DNA from: Lysobacter antibioticus HS124
Lineage (GTDB): Bacteria; Pseudomonadota; Gammaproteobacteria; Xanthomonadales; Xanthomonadaceae
DNA length: 64,000 nt
Assembly (NCBI RefSeq): GCF_000336385.2
Contig: NZ_HG424470.1
Span: 1-64,000 of the forward strand
Reading direction: 5' to 3'
The notes under the pieces are model-generated. The model saw nothing but the letters and a program-made list of their open reading frames with translations, searched no databases and had not been told where the DNA came from. This document shows, one piece after another, positions 25,686-34,375 of the stretch (positions within the stretch are counted from its first letter, which is position 1; each line of letters starts with the position of its first letter). A program made the position numbers and the translations under genes.

Positions 25686-26303
25686 TTATTCGATGGTGAG
25701 CGTCTTGACGCAGTGGTGGCCGATCTTGGCCGGCGATTCGCTGGACTCGCCCTCGACGAAGATCTGCAGCGACAGACCGGTGCGGCTGAAATTCCAGTGG
25801 TCCAGGCGGCCGTGCTCGGCGTAGCTGGCATCGCCCTGGAAGCCCATGGTCTTGAGCTCGCGCGCGTAGTGGTCGAAATCCAGGCCGCAGACCGGAGTCA
25901 TCGGCGCGTCCTGGCTGCCGGTGCGGGCGAAGTCGAAGATCAGCTTGTTCTTCTGTTCGCCGGCCGGGCGGGTGACGTAGAGGTTGTACGACCAGTCCGG
26001 GTTCAGCTGCGCGCCGGTGCCGAAGGAGCCGTCGCCGTTGGCGGCGAGCTGGACATCCAGGCCGGTGTGGCGGCGGACGTGATCGGCGTTGAGGTCGGCA
26101 TTGGACGTCAGGCTGCCGATCAGCTTGAGCATGCGGCGGCTGATGTCTTCGCCGGTGACTTGGGTTGTGCCGCTGGCGGCGGTGCTCATGGGGTCCTCCT
26201 TGATGGACGTCGATGTCGGGGCATGCGCGCAGGCGGCGATGGCCAGGCCCAAGGCCAGGACGTGGGCCGCGCGCGCGATGCGGGGGAAGCGGGAGCGGGG
26301 CAT
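25686..26303 (-). CDS. Probable lipoprotein immunity protein (X-Tfi) for the adjacent T4SS effector
   Basis: A 205-residue protein with a lipoprotein signal (basic start, then VLALGLAIAAC with Cys25). The mature part is a soluble alpha/beta domain of unknown family, with NPDWSYNLYVTRP, LIFDFARTG, VCGLDFDHYARELKTMGF, HWNFSRTGLSLQIFVEGES and a C-terminal HHCVKTLTIE. Immunity proteins of X-T4SS effectors are typically such periplasmic lipoproteins encoded directly upstream of the toxin, as here. GGAGGAG is 5 bases before the ATG. Oddly, a second strong ribosome site (AAGGAGGA) precedes an internal ATG at 26189 (codon 39), which would give a 167-residue form without the signal. Pairing with the effector is by position; sequence similarity was not tested. 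Confidence 0.75.
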   Translation of the reverse strand: MPRSRFPRIARAAHVLALGLAIAACAHAPTSTSIKEDPMSTAASGTTQVTGEDISRRMLKLIGSLTSNADLNADHVRRHTGLDVQLAANGDGSFGTGAQLNPDWSYNLYVTRPAGEQKNKLIFDFARTGSQDAPMTPVCGLDFDHYARELKTMGFQGDASYAEHGRLDHWNFSRTGLSLQIFVEGESSESPAKIGHHCVKTLTIE

Positions 26304-26636
26304 GGCGTCTCCTCCGTGTAACGCGAATCGCTCCGCGGATTACAGCAGGTGCGACACCTGATGAACGCTGGACACGCGTGAGGCAGGACAGAGTTGCGAC
26401 CGACGACACATTGCGGCCGCAGCGTCGGCGCAATCGCCGCGCAGTCGCCCTGTTCAGTTTTCCTGCGTGCGCATCGCCGCGGTACCCGATCTGTTTTACC
26501 GCCGGGTCGGGTGGCATCGATAACAGTCCCGCCGTTGCTGGCTTTCGAACCGGACGGCAGCAATGCCGGCGGCGCGTTTCAAATGAACTGGCAAGTTCTG
26601 TTTTGCAGTGCAGCGTGCAAAGCCGATAACGGTTCC

Positions 26637-26713
26637 TTCACGATCGCCCCGCATCCCGACGTGGGGGAGGGAGCAAGCCCGCAACCGGTTCTACCGGAAG
26701 CGGGCTTTTTATT
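26637..26713 (+). ncRNA. Candidate small RNA
   Basis: A transcript of about 75 bases is predicted from a promoter-like pair (TTGCAG and GATAAC, 16 apart) to a strong terminator. The body contains an unpaired GGGGGAGGG run just before the terminator hairpin. Nothing identifies a family; both ends are predictions and the promoter match is only moderate. Confidence 0.3.
26675..26713 (+). terminator. Rho-independent terminator upstream of glnE (no gene in front)
   Basis: Outer stem AAGCCCGC / GCGGGCTT (26675-26682 and 26700-26707), an AA/AA internal bulge, inner stem CCGGT / ACCGG, followed by TTTATTT. It cannot belong to the minus-strand immunity gene, because the T-run is on the plus strand. 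Confidence 0.8.
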
Positions 26714-26983
26714 TGCGCGGCCTTTTGTCGTCGCGGCCGGCGCGGCGTTGCCGGCATGCTGTGCGCACGGCGAGTCGACGGTTGCGCAGGCGCGACGGCG
26801 TCGCGGGACGCATGCGCATCGCGCAGCGGCGCCGTCGTACCTGCGACGGCGTTCGCGCCAAGGACGCGGCCGGGCCGTCTGCGGCAGCGCACGCGCGTTG
26901 CGGCCGCGGTCGCCGCGGGCCGCCTCGCAACGCGCATGGCGGCCACTGCCGGAGCCGCTGCAGCGGCATGCGATCATCGGCGC

Positions 26984-29830
26984 ATGACCGCTTCTCCGCC
27001 GTCCGTTTCCATGTCCCTCGCCGCCGCCGACCCGCTGGCCGAACGCGCGCTGGCGCGCTTGCGCGCCGCATCCGCCGAGGCGCGCGCCGCGCTCGAGAAT
27101 CCGCAGCTGGCCGCGCGGGTGGCGCGGGTCGCCGTCGTCAGCGACTTCGCCATCGACACCCTGGTGCGGCAGCCGGCCTTGTTGCTGGCGTTGGCCGCCG
27201 ACGACGGCGCGGCCGAGCCGGCGCCGCCGGACCTGCCGCCCGACCACCGCAGCGACTGGGGCATGCGCCTGCGCCGCTATCGCGCCGCCGGATCGACCCG
27301 GCTGATCTGGCGCGACGCGCTGGGCCTGGACCGGGTCGAGGACACCCTGGCCGGCAGCACGGCCCTGGCCGAGCGCTGCCTGGACGCCGCCCTGCGCGCA
27401 CTGGAGGACGAATTCGCCCGCCAGCGCGGCACGGTCCGCACTCGCGACGGCGAAGCGGTGCGTTTGGTGGTGTTCGGCCTCGGCAAGCTCGGCGGCGGCG
27501 AACTCAATTTCAGTTCCGACGTCGATCTGGTCTACGCCTACGAGCACGACGGCAGCACCGAGTTCGACGGTCGCGACCCGGCGCGCGCGCTCGACGCCGA
27601 GGCCTATTTCGCCCGCCTGGGTCAGCAACTGGCGCGGCTGCTCGACGAGATCACCGGCGACGGCTTCTGTCATCGCGTCGACCTGCGCCTGCGCCCCTAC
27701 GGCAATGCCGGCCGGGTGGCTTGGTCGTTCACCGCCATGGAGCAGTACTTCCAGCGCGAAGGCCGCGACTGGGAACGCTACGCCTGGCAGAAGGCGCGGC
27801 CGGTGGCCGGCGACATCGAGGCGGGCGAGCGCTTCCTGGCCGCGCTGCGCCCGTTCGTGTACCGGCGCTACCTGGACTTCGGCGCGCTCGACGGCCTGCG
27901 CACGATGAAGGCGGCGATCAGCGCCGAAGTGGCGCGCAAGGAACTGGCCGACGACATCAAGCGCGGGCCGGGCGGCATCCGCGAGATCGAATTCCTGGTC
28001 CAGGCGCTGCAATTGATCCGCGGCGGCCGCGAACCGGAACTGCGCGGGCGCCGTCTGCAGCCGGCGCTGCGCGAGCTGGTCGCGCAACGCCAGATCGGCG
28101 AGGCGGCCGGCGCCGACCTGGCCGAGGCCTACCGCTTCCTGCGCCGCCTGGAGAATCGCCTGCAGATGCTGCGCGACGCGCAGACCCACGCCTTGCCCGC
28201 GACCGGCGAAGACCGCGCGCGCATCGCCGCCGGTCTGGACTATCCGGACTGGGAGGCGTTGTTGGCCGAGCTCGCCCATCACCGCGAACGCGTCACCGCC
28301 GAATTCGACGCGCTGCTCGCGCCGCGCCGTCGCCGCGCCGCGCCCGATGCGTTGACCGCGTACTGGCGTGCGCTGCCGGAGGCCGGCGAGGCGGCGGTGC
28401 TCGACGAGGCAGGTTTCGAACCCGCCGCCGACGCCGATGCGGCGCTGCGCGATTTCGCCCGCAGCCCCGGCGTGCGCGGCCTGTCGGACGCGGCGCGGGT
28501 GCGCCTGGACCGGGTGCTGCCGGCGCTGCTGCACGGCGCGGCGGGTTCCAGCCAACCGATGCTCGCGTTGAAGCGCTTGCTCGCGCTGCTGCACAACGTC
28601 CTGCGCCGCAGCGCTTATCTGGCGCTGCTCGACGAACAACCGGCGGCGCTGACCCGGCTGGTCGAAGTGGTCTCGCGCAGCGCCTTGCTGGCCGAACGCC
28701 TGGCCTCGCATCCTCTGCTGCTCGACGAACTGCTCGATGCGCGCGTGGTCGGGCCCCTGCCGGGGCGCGAGGAGTTGCTGTCGGCCTGCGCCGAAGTCGA
28801 CGGCGGCGACGACGCCGAGGCGACCTTGCAGGCGCTCAACGAAGTGCGGCAATCGCTGAGCTTCCGCATCGCCATGGCCCTGCGCGACGGCCGCCAGTCG
28901 GCCGAGGACAGCGCGCGCCAGCTGGCGTGGCTGGCCGACGGCGTGGTGATGCGCATCCTCGCCCTGGCGGAGGGCGAAATAGCCGCGGCGCACGGGCGCA
29001 TTGCCGGCGGCCGCTTCGCCGTGCTCGGCTACGGCAGCCTGGGCGGCGAGGAACTCGGCTTCGGTTCCGACCTGGACCTGGTGTTCCTGTACGACGCGCC
29101 GCCGGTCGAAGGCGGCGCCTGGTCGGACGGCGCGCGCGCGCTGGACGCGCCGCGCTGGTTCGCGCGGCTGGCGCAGAAGATCGTCGCCCTGCTCGGTGCG
29201 GTGACCGCGGCCGGTCGCCTGTTCGACGTCGACGTGCGGCTGCGCCCGGACGGCGCCAAGGGCCTGCTGGTGTCGTCGCTGGCGAGCTTTTCCGAGTATC
29301 AGTTCGAACGCGCCTGGACCTGGGAGCATCAGGCCCTGGTGCGGGCGCGCTTCGTCGCCGGCGACGCCGGCCTGGGCGAGCGCTTCGAGGCGGTGCGCGC
29401 GCAAGCACTGGCGCGCCCGCGCGATCCGGCCAAGCTGCGCGAGGAGGTCGCGGCGATGCGCGCGCGCATGCGCGCCGAGCTCGACCGCAGCGACGCCGCG
29501 CATTTCGACCTCAAGCAGGGCGAGGGCGGCCTGGTCGATCTGGAGTTCCTGCTCCAGTACCGGGTGCTGGGCGATAGCGCGCGCGCGCCGGCCTTGCTGC
29601 GGCCGCGCGACACGCCCGGGCTGATCGCGGCCGCGTGCCGCGCCGACGGGCTGCCGCCCGCGCAGGCGCAGGCCCTGGCGGCGGCGCATGCGGTGCTGCT
29701 CGCGGCGGGACTGGAATGCACCCTCGACCGGCGCCCGCGCCGGGTCGCGCAGACCGAGGCGATCCGCGCCGCGCGCGCGGCGATCGATGCGGCCATGCGC
29801 GAGCAGGGGCTGCGCGCCGCAGCGCCGTAG
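26984..29830 (+). CDS. glnE: Bifunctional glutamine synthetase adenylyltransferase/adenylyl-removing enzyme
   Basis: GlnE adds AMP to glutamine synthetase or removes it, according to nitrogen status signalled by PII. The 948-residue chain has both nucleotidyltransferase domains: the N-terminal one with [20 protein letters not shown] (about 162-181) and the C-terminal one with [22 protein letters not shown] (about 685-706). Other family strings include [52 protein letters not shown] and [18 protein letters not shown]. Length equals the usual 945-950. The start chosen is the first ATG that gives a family-like N-terminus; no good ribosome site precedes it, so a start a few codons further in (MSLAAADP) is possible. 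Confidence 0.96.
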   Translation: MTASPPSVSMSLAAADPLAERALARLRAASAEARAALENPQLAARVARVAVVSDFAIDTLVRQPALLLALAADDGAAEPAPPDLPPDHRSDWGMRLRRYRAAGSTRLIWRDALGLDRVEDTLAGSTALAERCLDAALRALEDEFARQRGTVRTRDGEAVRLVVFGLGKLGGGELNFSSDVDLVYAYEHDGSTEFDGRDPARALDAEAYFARLGQQLARLLDEITGDGFCHRVDLRLRPYGNAGRVAWSFTAMEQYFQREGRDWERYAWQKARPVAGDIEAGERFLAALRPFVYRRYLDFGALDGLRTMKAAISAEVARKELADDIKRGPGGIREIEFLVQALQLIRGGREPELRGRRLQPALRELVAQRQIGEAAGADLAEAYRFLRRLENRLQMLRDAQTHALPATGEDRARIAAGLDYPDWEALLAELAHHRERVTAEFDALLAPRRRRAAPDALTAYWRALPEAGEAAVLDEAGFEPAADADAALRDFARSPGVRGLSDAARVRLDRVLPALLHGAAGSSQPMLALKRLLALLHNVLRRSAYLALLDEQPAALTRLVEVVSRSALLAERLASHPLLLDELLDARVVGPLPGREELLSACAEVDGGDDAEATLQALNEVRQSLSFRIAMALRDGRQSAEDSARQLAWLADGVVMRILALAEGEIAAAHGRIAGGRFAVLGYGSLGGEELGFGSDLDLVFLYDAPPVEGGAWSDGARALDAPRWFARLAQKIVALLGAVTAAGRLFDVDVRLRPDGAKGLLVSSLASFSEYQFERAWTWEHQALVRARFVAGDAGLGERFEAVRAQALARPRDPAKLREEVAAMRARMRAELDRSDAAHFDLKQGEGGLVDLEFLLQYRVLGDSARAPALLRPRDTPGLIAAACRADGLPPAQAQALAAAHAVLLAAGLECTLDRRPRRVAQTEAIRAARAAIDAAMREQGLRAAAP

Positions 29831-29882
29831 CGGCGCCGGCGCCAGGCCGGCGCGGCCGAGAGCGCGTCGCCGCGCGCCGCGC

Positions 29883-30866
29883 TCAGTCCGGCAGTTGCAG
29901 CCGGCGCCGCACTTCGGCCGCGACCCGCGCGGTCTCGCGCAGCGGCGTCACCGGCCAGCTGCGCAGCGAGGCGTCGAACGGCCGCACTCGACCCAGGCCG
30001 AGCAGGCTGTCGACGAAACGGCGCGGCCGGCCGTCGATGCGGTCGACGCCGTAAGCGAATACCGGCGCATGCGTGGCCGCGGCTTCCGACAGCATGTTGA
30101 CCGAGTCGGCGGTGCAGACGATGCGGTCGGCCCAGCCGAGCAGGCCCGGATAAGGGTTGGCGCCTTCGCCGGGTTCGTACCAGGACACCCGCGGCAGCCG
30201 CGCCAGGCGTTCGCGCAGGCGTGCGCGCACCGGCGCCGGGGTGCGCCGCGAGGTGGTCGCCAGCAGACTGCCGCCCTCGCGTTCGAGCACCGCCTGCAAC
30301 TGCCCGGCGAGGTCGTCGAAGGCGTCCTGGTCGAAATCGGCGTGGGCGCTGGAGCCGCCGAGCAGCAGCGCGGTGCGCGGCCCGGGCAGGGCGCCGAAGG
30401 CGGGGAAGGTCTTGCGCGCGCCGGCCAGCCACAGGTCGTCGACCGGGTTCAGGCTGCCCAGCAGGGTTACCACGTTGGCCCCGCGCAGACCGTCGTGTTC
30501 GGGCGCGACCACCAGATCCCAGAACTGCGGGTCCAGTCGCGGATCGAGAATCTGCACCGCGGCGCAGTGAGCGCTGCGCAGCAGCCGGGTCGCCAGCGCG
30601 GCTTGGCGGCCGCAGCCGATCGCCAGGCGCGGCGGGGCCGCCAGCGCCTGGGCGAAGGCCGGGCCGAAGGCCTGTTGCGCGCCGGGCAGGCGCCGCGGCG
30701 CCAGCCAGCGCCAGGGCACGCGCGGGCTCAGGGTCCAGTCGGCTGCGGCGCGGCCCAGGGCCAGGGCCAGGGCGTTGGCCTGGCGCTGATTGCCGGCGCG
30801 GCCGTCGGTCAGGACCCAAGTTGCAGCAGTGGAGCTAGTTTTCGCAGGAAAGCCGTTTTGTTGCAC
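29883..30866 (-). CDS. ELM1/DUF1022 family protein (mitochondrial-fission ELM1-like)
   Basis: A bacterial member of the ELM1 (DUF1022) family, which has a glycosyltransferase-B-like layout and occurs near envelope sugar genes in many proteobacteria; its reaction is unknown. Seen: [21 protein letters not shown] near the start, [59 protein letters not shown], and [32 protein letters not shown] near the end. The start is uncertain: the frame is open to 30962, which would run into the ribosome site of the divergent gene, so an internal GTG (327 residues, 16 before WVLTDG) is preferred. It may share promoters with the divergent nitroreductase gene. Confidence 0.83.
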   Translation of the reverse strand: MQQNGFPAKTSSTAATWVLTDGRAGNQRQANALALALGRAAADWTLSPRVPWRWLAPRRLPGAQQAFGPAFAQALAAPPRLAIGCGRQAALATRLLRSAHCAAVQILDPRLDPQFWDLVVAPEHDGLRGANVVTLLGSLNPVDDLWLAGARKTFPAFGALPGPRTALLLGGSSAHADFDQDAFDDLAGQLQAVLEREGGSLLATTSRRTPAPVRARLRERLARLPRVSWYEPGEGANPYPGLLGWADRIVCTADSVNMLSEAAATHAPVFAYGVDRIDGRPRRFVDSLLGLGRVRPFDASLRSWPVTPLRETARVAAEVRRRLQLPD

Positions 30867-30972
30867 GGTTGCAGTTAATCCGTTCCGAAGGTGTCGGTTC
30901 TGCGGTCGGATCGAGACTCTACACTTCCCCTCCCGATCACATGCCGAGCCTGGCAGCCTCACGGAGAAAACG

Positions 30973-31560
30973 ATGTCCCGGATCTTGACCGACGACGCGC
31001 TCGATCAGCTGTTCCGCACCGCCCGTACCCATAACGAGCTCGGCGGCGAGGTCAGCGATGAGACCCTGCGCCAGCTCTACGACCTGGTGAAGTGGGCGCC
31101 GACCAGCGCCAACGGGTCGCCGGCGCGGTTCGTGTTCGTCAAGTCGGCGCAGGCCAAGGAGAAGCTGCGCCCGGCCCTGTCCGAGGGCAACCTGGCCAAG
31201 ACCCTGGCCGCGCCGGTCACGGTCATCGTCGGCCACGACCTGGAGTTCTACGAAAAGCTGCCCTACCTGTTCCCGCATGCCGACGCGCGCAGCTGGTTCG
31301 CCGGCAACGACGAGTCGATCCGCACCACCGCGTTCCGCAACGGCAGCCTGCAGGGCGCCTACCTGATCCTGGCCGCGCGCGCGCTGGGCCTGGACACCGG
31401 CCCGATGTCGGGTTTCGACAATGCCAAGGTCGACGAGGCCTTCTTCGCCGGCACCCAGATCAAGTCCAACTTCCTGATCAACCTCGGCGTCGGCCAACCG
31501 GAGAAGCTGTTCCCGCGTTCGCCGCGCCTGCCCTTCGACGAAGCCGCGCGCATCGACTGA
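30973..31560 (+). CDS. rutE: Malonic semialdehyde reductase (RutE-like nitroreductase)
   Basis: A 195-residue flavin-dependent nitroreductase-family enzyme close to RutE/YdfG-type malonic semialdehyde reductases, which reduce 3-oxopropanoate to 3-hydroxypropanoate in the Rut uracil-degradation pathway. Characteristic strings are [40 protein letters not shown] (FMN-binding), [30 protein letters not shown] (here starting TTAFRNGS) and [15 protein letters not shown] precedes the ATG. There are no other rut genes nearby, so the role may be general detoxification of reactive aldehydes. The symbol is by family only. Confidence 0.85.
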   Translation: MSRILTDDALDQLFRTARTHNELGGEVSDETLRQLYDLVKWAPTSANGSPARFVFVKSAQAKEKLRPALSEGNLAKTLAAPVTVIVGHDLEFYEKLPYLFPHADARSWFAGNDESIRTTAFRNGSLQGAYLILAARALGLDTGPMSGFDNAKVDEAFFAGTQIKSNFLINLGVGQPEKLFPRSPRLPFDEAARID

Positions 31561-31633
31561 GGCCGTTCCGCCGCTGTTTTTCCCGCCGTTCCCCCGCCGT
31601 TCCTTCCTGTCCGCCGTTTCGAGGAGACCACCC

Positions 31634-32212
31634 ATGAAGCGCATCCTGCTCGCCGCCGTCCTTGGCTTCGCTTTCGCCGGCGCCGCCGTCGCCGCCCCGC
31701 TGACCTACAAGATCGACCCCAACCACACCGACGTCGTCGCCGGCTGGAGCCATTTCGGCTTCTCCCACCCGGTCGCCCATTTCGGCAAGGTCGACGGCAG
31801 CATCACCTACGATCCGGCCAAGCCGGCCGCGTCCTCGGTGCAGGTGACCATCCCGCTGGACGGCCTGAACTCGCACGTGCCGGACTTCGACGAGCACCTC
31901 AAGAGCGCCGACTTCTTCGATGCCGAGAAGTACCCGACCATCACCTTCAAGAGCACCAAGGTCGAGGCCGCGGGCGAGAAGAAGCTCAAGGTCACCGGCG
32001 AGCTGACCGTGCACGGCGTGACCAAGCCGGCGGTGCTGGACGTGACCATCAACAAGATCGGCGAGCAGCCGATGGCCAAGCGCGCCGCGGCCGGCTTCGA
32101 CGCCACCACCACCCTCAAGCGCAGCGACTTCGGCCTCGGCAAGTACGCGCCGAACGTCAGCGACGAAGTCAGCATCCGCATCACCACCGAAGCGCTGGTG
32201 CCGAAGCAGTAA
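31634..32212 (+). CDS. YceI family periplasmic lipid-binding protein
   Basis: A 192-residue exported protein with a signal peptide (MKRILLAAVLGFAFAGAAVAA, cleavage about residue 21). The mature part is one lipocalin-like YceI barrel: YKIDPNHTDVVAGWSHFGFSHPVAHFGKVDG, HLKSADFFDAEKYPTITFKST, VTGELTVHGVTKPAVLDV and KRSDFGLGKYAPNVSDEVSI are textbook family strings. YceI proteins bind long isoprenoid lipids such as polyprenyl compounds. GAGGAG lies 8 bases before the ATG. The pirin gene starts 13 bases downstream, so both are probably co-transcribed. Confidence 0.94.
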   Translation: MKRILLAAVLGFAFAGAAVAAPLTYKIDPNHTDVVAGWSHFGFSHPVAHFGKVDGSITYDPAKPAASSVQVTIPLDGLNSHVPDFDEHLKSADFFDAEKYPTITFKSTKVEAAGEKKLKVTGELTVHGVTKPAVLDVTINKIGEQPMAKRAAAGFDATTTLKRSDFGLGKYAPNVSDEVSIRITTEALVPKQ

Positions 32213-32225
32213 TAAACTGCGCGGC

Positions 32226-32936
32226 ATGATCATCGAACGTCCATCCGCCGCCCGCGGTCTGCTGCAGGCGGACCAGTGCGAGAGCCGCCACGCGTTTTCC
32301 TTCGGCGGTTACTACGACCCGGCCTGGATGGGCTTCGGTGCGTTGCGAGTGGTGCACGAAGCCCGCGTCGGTCCCGACGCGGGCTTCGAACCGCACCGCT
32401 ACGCCAACATGGACATTCTCAGCCTCGTGCTGAGCGGCGCGCTGGCCCACCCGGAACTGGACGGCGGCGGCGCGGTGCAGGCCGGGCAATGGCAGTGGAT
32501 CGGCGCCGGCCACGGCCTGGCCCACGGCGCGCGTAATGCTTCGGCCGAACAGCCGCTGCACTTTCTGCAGTTCTGGATCCAGCCCGACCGGCTCAATGCG
32601 CGCCCGGCCTGCGTCCGCGCGACGCCGGCCGCGGCCGGCGAGGGCGAATGGAGTCTGCTGGCTTCGCGCGACGGCGCCGACGGCGGCCTGCCGGTGCGCC
32701 AGGACCTGCGCCTGTACTCGCTGCGTCTGGGCCGCGACGGCCGTGCCGACTGCCCGCTCGCCCCCGGCCGCAGCTATTGGCTGCAGGTGGTGCGCGGCCA
32801 GGTCGAGGCCAACGGGCGCCGGCTCGAGGCCGGCGACGCCCTCGGCCTGCACGGCGAATCCGGCGCGCTGGCTCTGGCCGGGCGCGGCGAAACGGCGGCC
32901 GAACTGCTCTGGTTCGACCTGCCGCCGCTGGCCTGA
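32226..32936 (+). CDS. Pirin family protein with altered metal ligands
   Basis: A 236-residue two-cupin pirin, aligning end to end with E. coli YhhW (GGYYDPAWMGFGALRVV, ANMDILSLVLSGALAH, HFLQFWIQP, RQDLRLYSLRLG, ELLWFDLPPLA). Pirins bind iron in the first cupin through His-x-His and His-x-Glu. Here the first pair reads PHRYANMD and the second LAHGARN; compared with YhhW (PHKDME in THPHKDME and RHSEYN), the second His is Tyr and the Glu is Ala. Two of four ligands are therefore missing, so quercetinase-type activity is doubtful. It follows yceI closely and is presumably cytoplasmic. Confidence 0.88.
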   Translation: MIIERPSAARGLLQADQCESRHAFSFGGYYDPAWMGFGALRVVHEARVGPDAGFEPHRYANMDILSLVLSGALAHPELDGGGAVQAGQWQWIGAGHGLAHGARNASAEQPLHFLQFWIQPDRLNARPACVRATPAAAGEGEWSLLASRDGADGGLPVRQDLRLYSLRLGRDGRADCPLAPGRSYWLQVVRGQVEANGRRLEAGDALGLHGESGALALAGRGETAAELLWFDLPPLA

Positions 32937-33018
32937 GCGGTCCGGGCCGGCCGCGTGCAGCGGCGCGGGGCCGCACGCTGGTAAACTGCCCACCCCGCGT
33001 CGCCACCCGTCGTTTCCC

Positions 33019-33222
33019 ATGACCACCGCAGCCAACGCCCATCCCACCCAGGCCAACGCCGACCAGCGTTACACCGTCACCCGGGCGGACCTGCCGCTGA
33101 GCTGCCCGCTGCCGTCGATGGCGCTGTGGAACTCGCATCCGCGCGTGTACCTGCCGATCGAGGCCGAGCGCGAATGCCAGTGCCCGTACTGCGGCGCGCA
33201 TTTCACCCTGGTCGACGACTGA
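33019..33222 (+). CDS. Zinc-finger (CHCC) domain protein
   Basis: A 67-residue protein whose second half is a zf-CHCC finger: LSCPLPSMALWNSHPRVYL then ECQCPYCGAHFTLVDD provides Cys, His, Cys and Cys as zinc ligands. The same finger occurs in the NDUFS6 subunit of complex I; free-standing bacterial versions are common in proteobacteria and have no settled role. No ribosome site is obvious ahead of the ATG. The gap to the next gene is only 10 bases, so it heads a unit with the glycosyltransferase and the O-antigen ligase-like gene. Confidence 0.85.
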   Translation: MTTAANAHPTQANADQRYTVTRADLPLSCPLPSMALWNSHPRVYLPIEAERECQCPYCGAHFTLVDD

Positions 33223-33232
33223 TCGTCCGCGC

Positions 33233-34375
33233 ATGACATCGCCGGAGCCGCGCCGGCTGACGGTGATGCAACTGCTGCCGGCGCTGGAATCCGGCGGCGT
33301 CGAACGTTCCACCCTGGAAATCGCCGACGCGCTGGTGCGCGCCGGCCATCGCGCGATCGTGGTTTCCGCCGGCGGCCGGCTGGTGCCGAAGCTGCTGGCG
33401 CTCGGCGGCGAACACGTCGAGCTGGCGATCGGGCGCAAGTCGCCGGCGACCTTGCGCCATGCCTTCGCGCTGCGCCGGTTGTGGGCCGCGCAGAACGTCG
33501 ACCTGGTGCACGCGCGCTCGCGCCTGCCGGCCTGGGTCGGCCTGCTGGCCTGGCGCGGCCTGGCCGAAGACGCGCGGCCGCGTTTCGTCACCACCGTGCA
33601 CGGGCTCAATTCGCCTTCGCGCTACAGCGCGGTGATGACCCGCGGCGAGCGGGTGATCTGCGTGTCCGGCACCGTGCGCGAATATGTGCTGCAGCACTAT
33701 CCCGACACCGACCCGGCGCGATTGCGGACGATCCCGCGCGGCATCGAGCCGGCCGCGTTTCCGCGCGCGCCCTGGCCCGACCCGGACGCACGCGCCTGGG
33801 CCGCGGCGATCCATCCGGCACTCGGCGGCGACGGCCCCTTGCTGTTGCTGCCCGGCCGCGGCACGCGCCTGAAAGGCCACGCCGATGCGCTGGCTTTGCT
33901 GGCCGCGCTGCGCGGCGACGGCCGCGACGCGCGGCTGTGGCTGCCGGGCGCGCGCGAGTCCGGCCGCGAGGCCTACATCGCCGAACTCGAGCAGCAGGCG
34001 CAGGCGCTGGGCATCGCCGAGGCGGTGGCGTTCACCGCCCCGACCGACGCGATCGCGCGCGCCTATGCGGCCAGCGATCTGGTGCTGCAACTGTCGCGCA
34101 AGCCCGAGGCCTTCGGCCGCACTGTGATCGAGGCCTGGTCCTGCGGCCGCGCGGTGCTGGGCTGGAACCACGGCGGCGTCGGGGAATTGCTGGCGCGTTC
34201 GCAAGCCGGCGGCGCGGTCGCGCCGTTCGATGCCGACGCCCTGCATCGGTCCGCTTGCGAATTGCTAACGCAGCCGCCGCCGGCTGTGGATACGATGGCG
34301 TTTTCCTTGCGGGCGATGCAGGAGGCCACGCTTGCCGTCTATGCCGAACTCGTCGATGGCGCCGACCGCGGCTGA
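33233..34375 (+). CDS. Family 4 glycosyltransferase (LPS core/envelope sugar)
   Basis: A 380-residue GT-B enzyme of CAZy family 4 type: MQLLPALESGGVERSTLEIADAL at the start, LVHARSRLPAWVGLLA, VTTVHGLNSPSRYSAVMTRGERVICVS, IPRGIEP, LLLPGRGTRLKGH, and the donor-site block ASDLVLQLSRKPEAFGRTVIEAWSCGRAVLG with the E-x7-E motif (EAFGRTVIE). No signal or membrane helix, so it acts at the inner face of the inner membrane, probably adding a sugar to the LPS core. The O-antigen ligase-like gene overlaps its 3' end by 44 bases. Sugar and acceptor are unknown. Confidence 0.9.
   Translation: MTSPEPRRLTVMQLLPALESGGVERSTLEIADALVRAGHRAIVVSAGGRLVPKLLALGGEHVELAIGRKSPATLRHAFALRRLWAAQNVDLVHARSRLPAWVGLLAWRGLAEDARPRFVTTVHGLNSPSRYSAVMTRGERVICVSGTVREYVLQHYPDTDPARLRTIPRGIEPAAFPRAPWPDPDARAWAAAIHPALGGDGPLLLLPGRGTRLKGHADALALLAALRGDGRDARLWLPGARESGREAYIAELEQQAQALGIAEAVAFTAPTDAIARAYAASDLVLQLSRKPEAFGRTVIEAWSCGRAVLGWNHGGVGELLARSQAGGAVAPFDADALHRSACELLTQPPPAVDTMAFSLRAMQEATLAVYAELVDGADRG

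Larger units (their letters stand above)
26304..26983. other. 680-base intergenic region between the immunity gene and glnE
   Basis: A stretch with no reading frame I would call a gene. It contains the promoters for the minus-strand immunity-effector unit and for glnE. Notable elements: an ACCCGA / TCGGGT inverted repeat (26484-26489 and 26507-26512), a possible plus-strand promoter (TTGCAG at 26603-26608, 16-base gap, GATAAC at 26625-26630), and a strong plus-strand terminator ending near 26713. The last three would make a short RNA of about 75 bases. The remaining 270 bases before glnE are GC-rich and show no clear element. Confidence 0.5.

Noticed and set aside
26580..26660. Possible cyclic-di-GMP riboswitch (GCAAAGCC element) before glnE
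   Set aside because: Only one short element matches; the rest of the consensus fold is absent.
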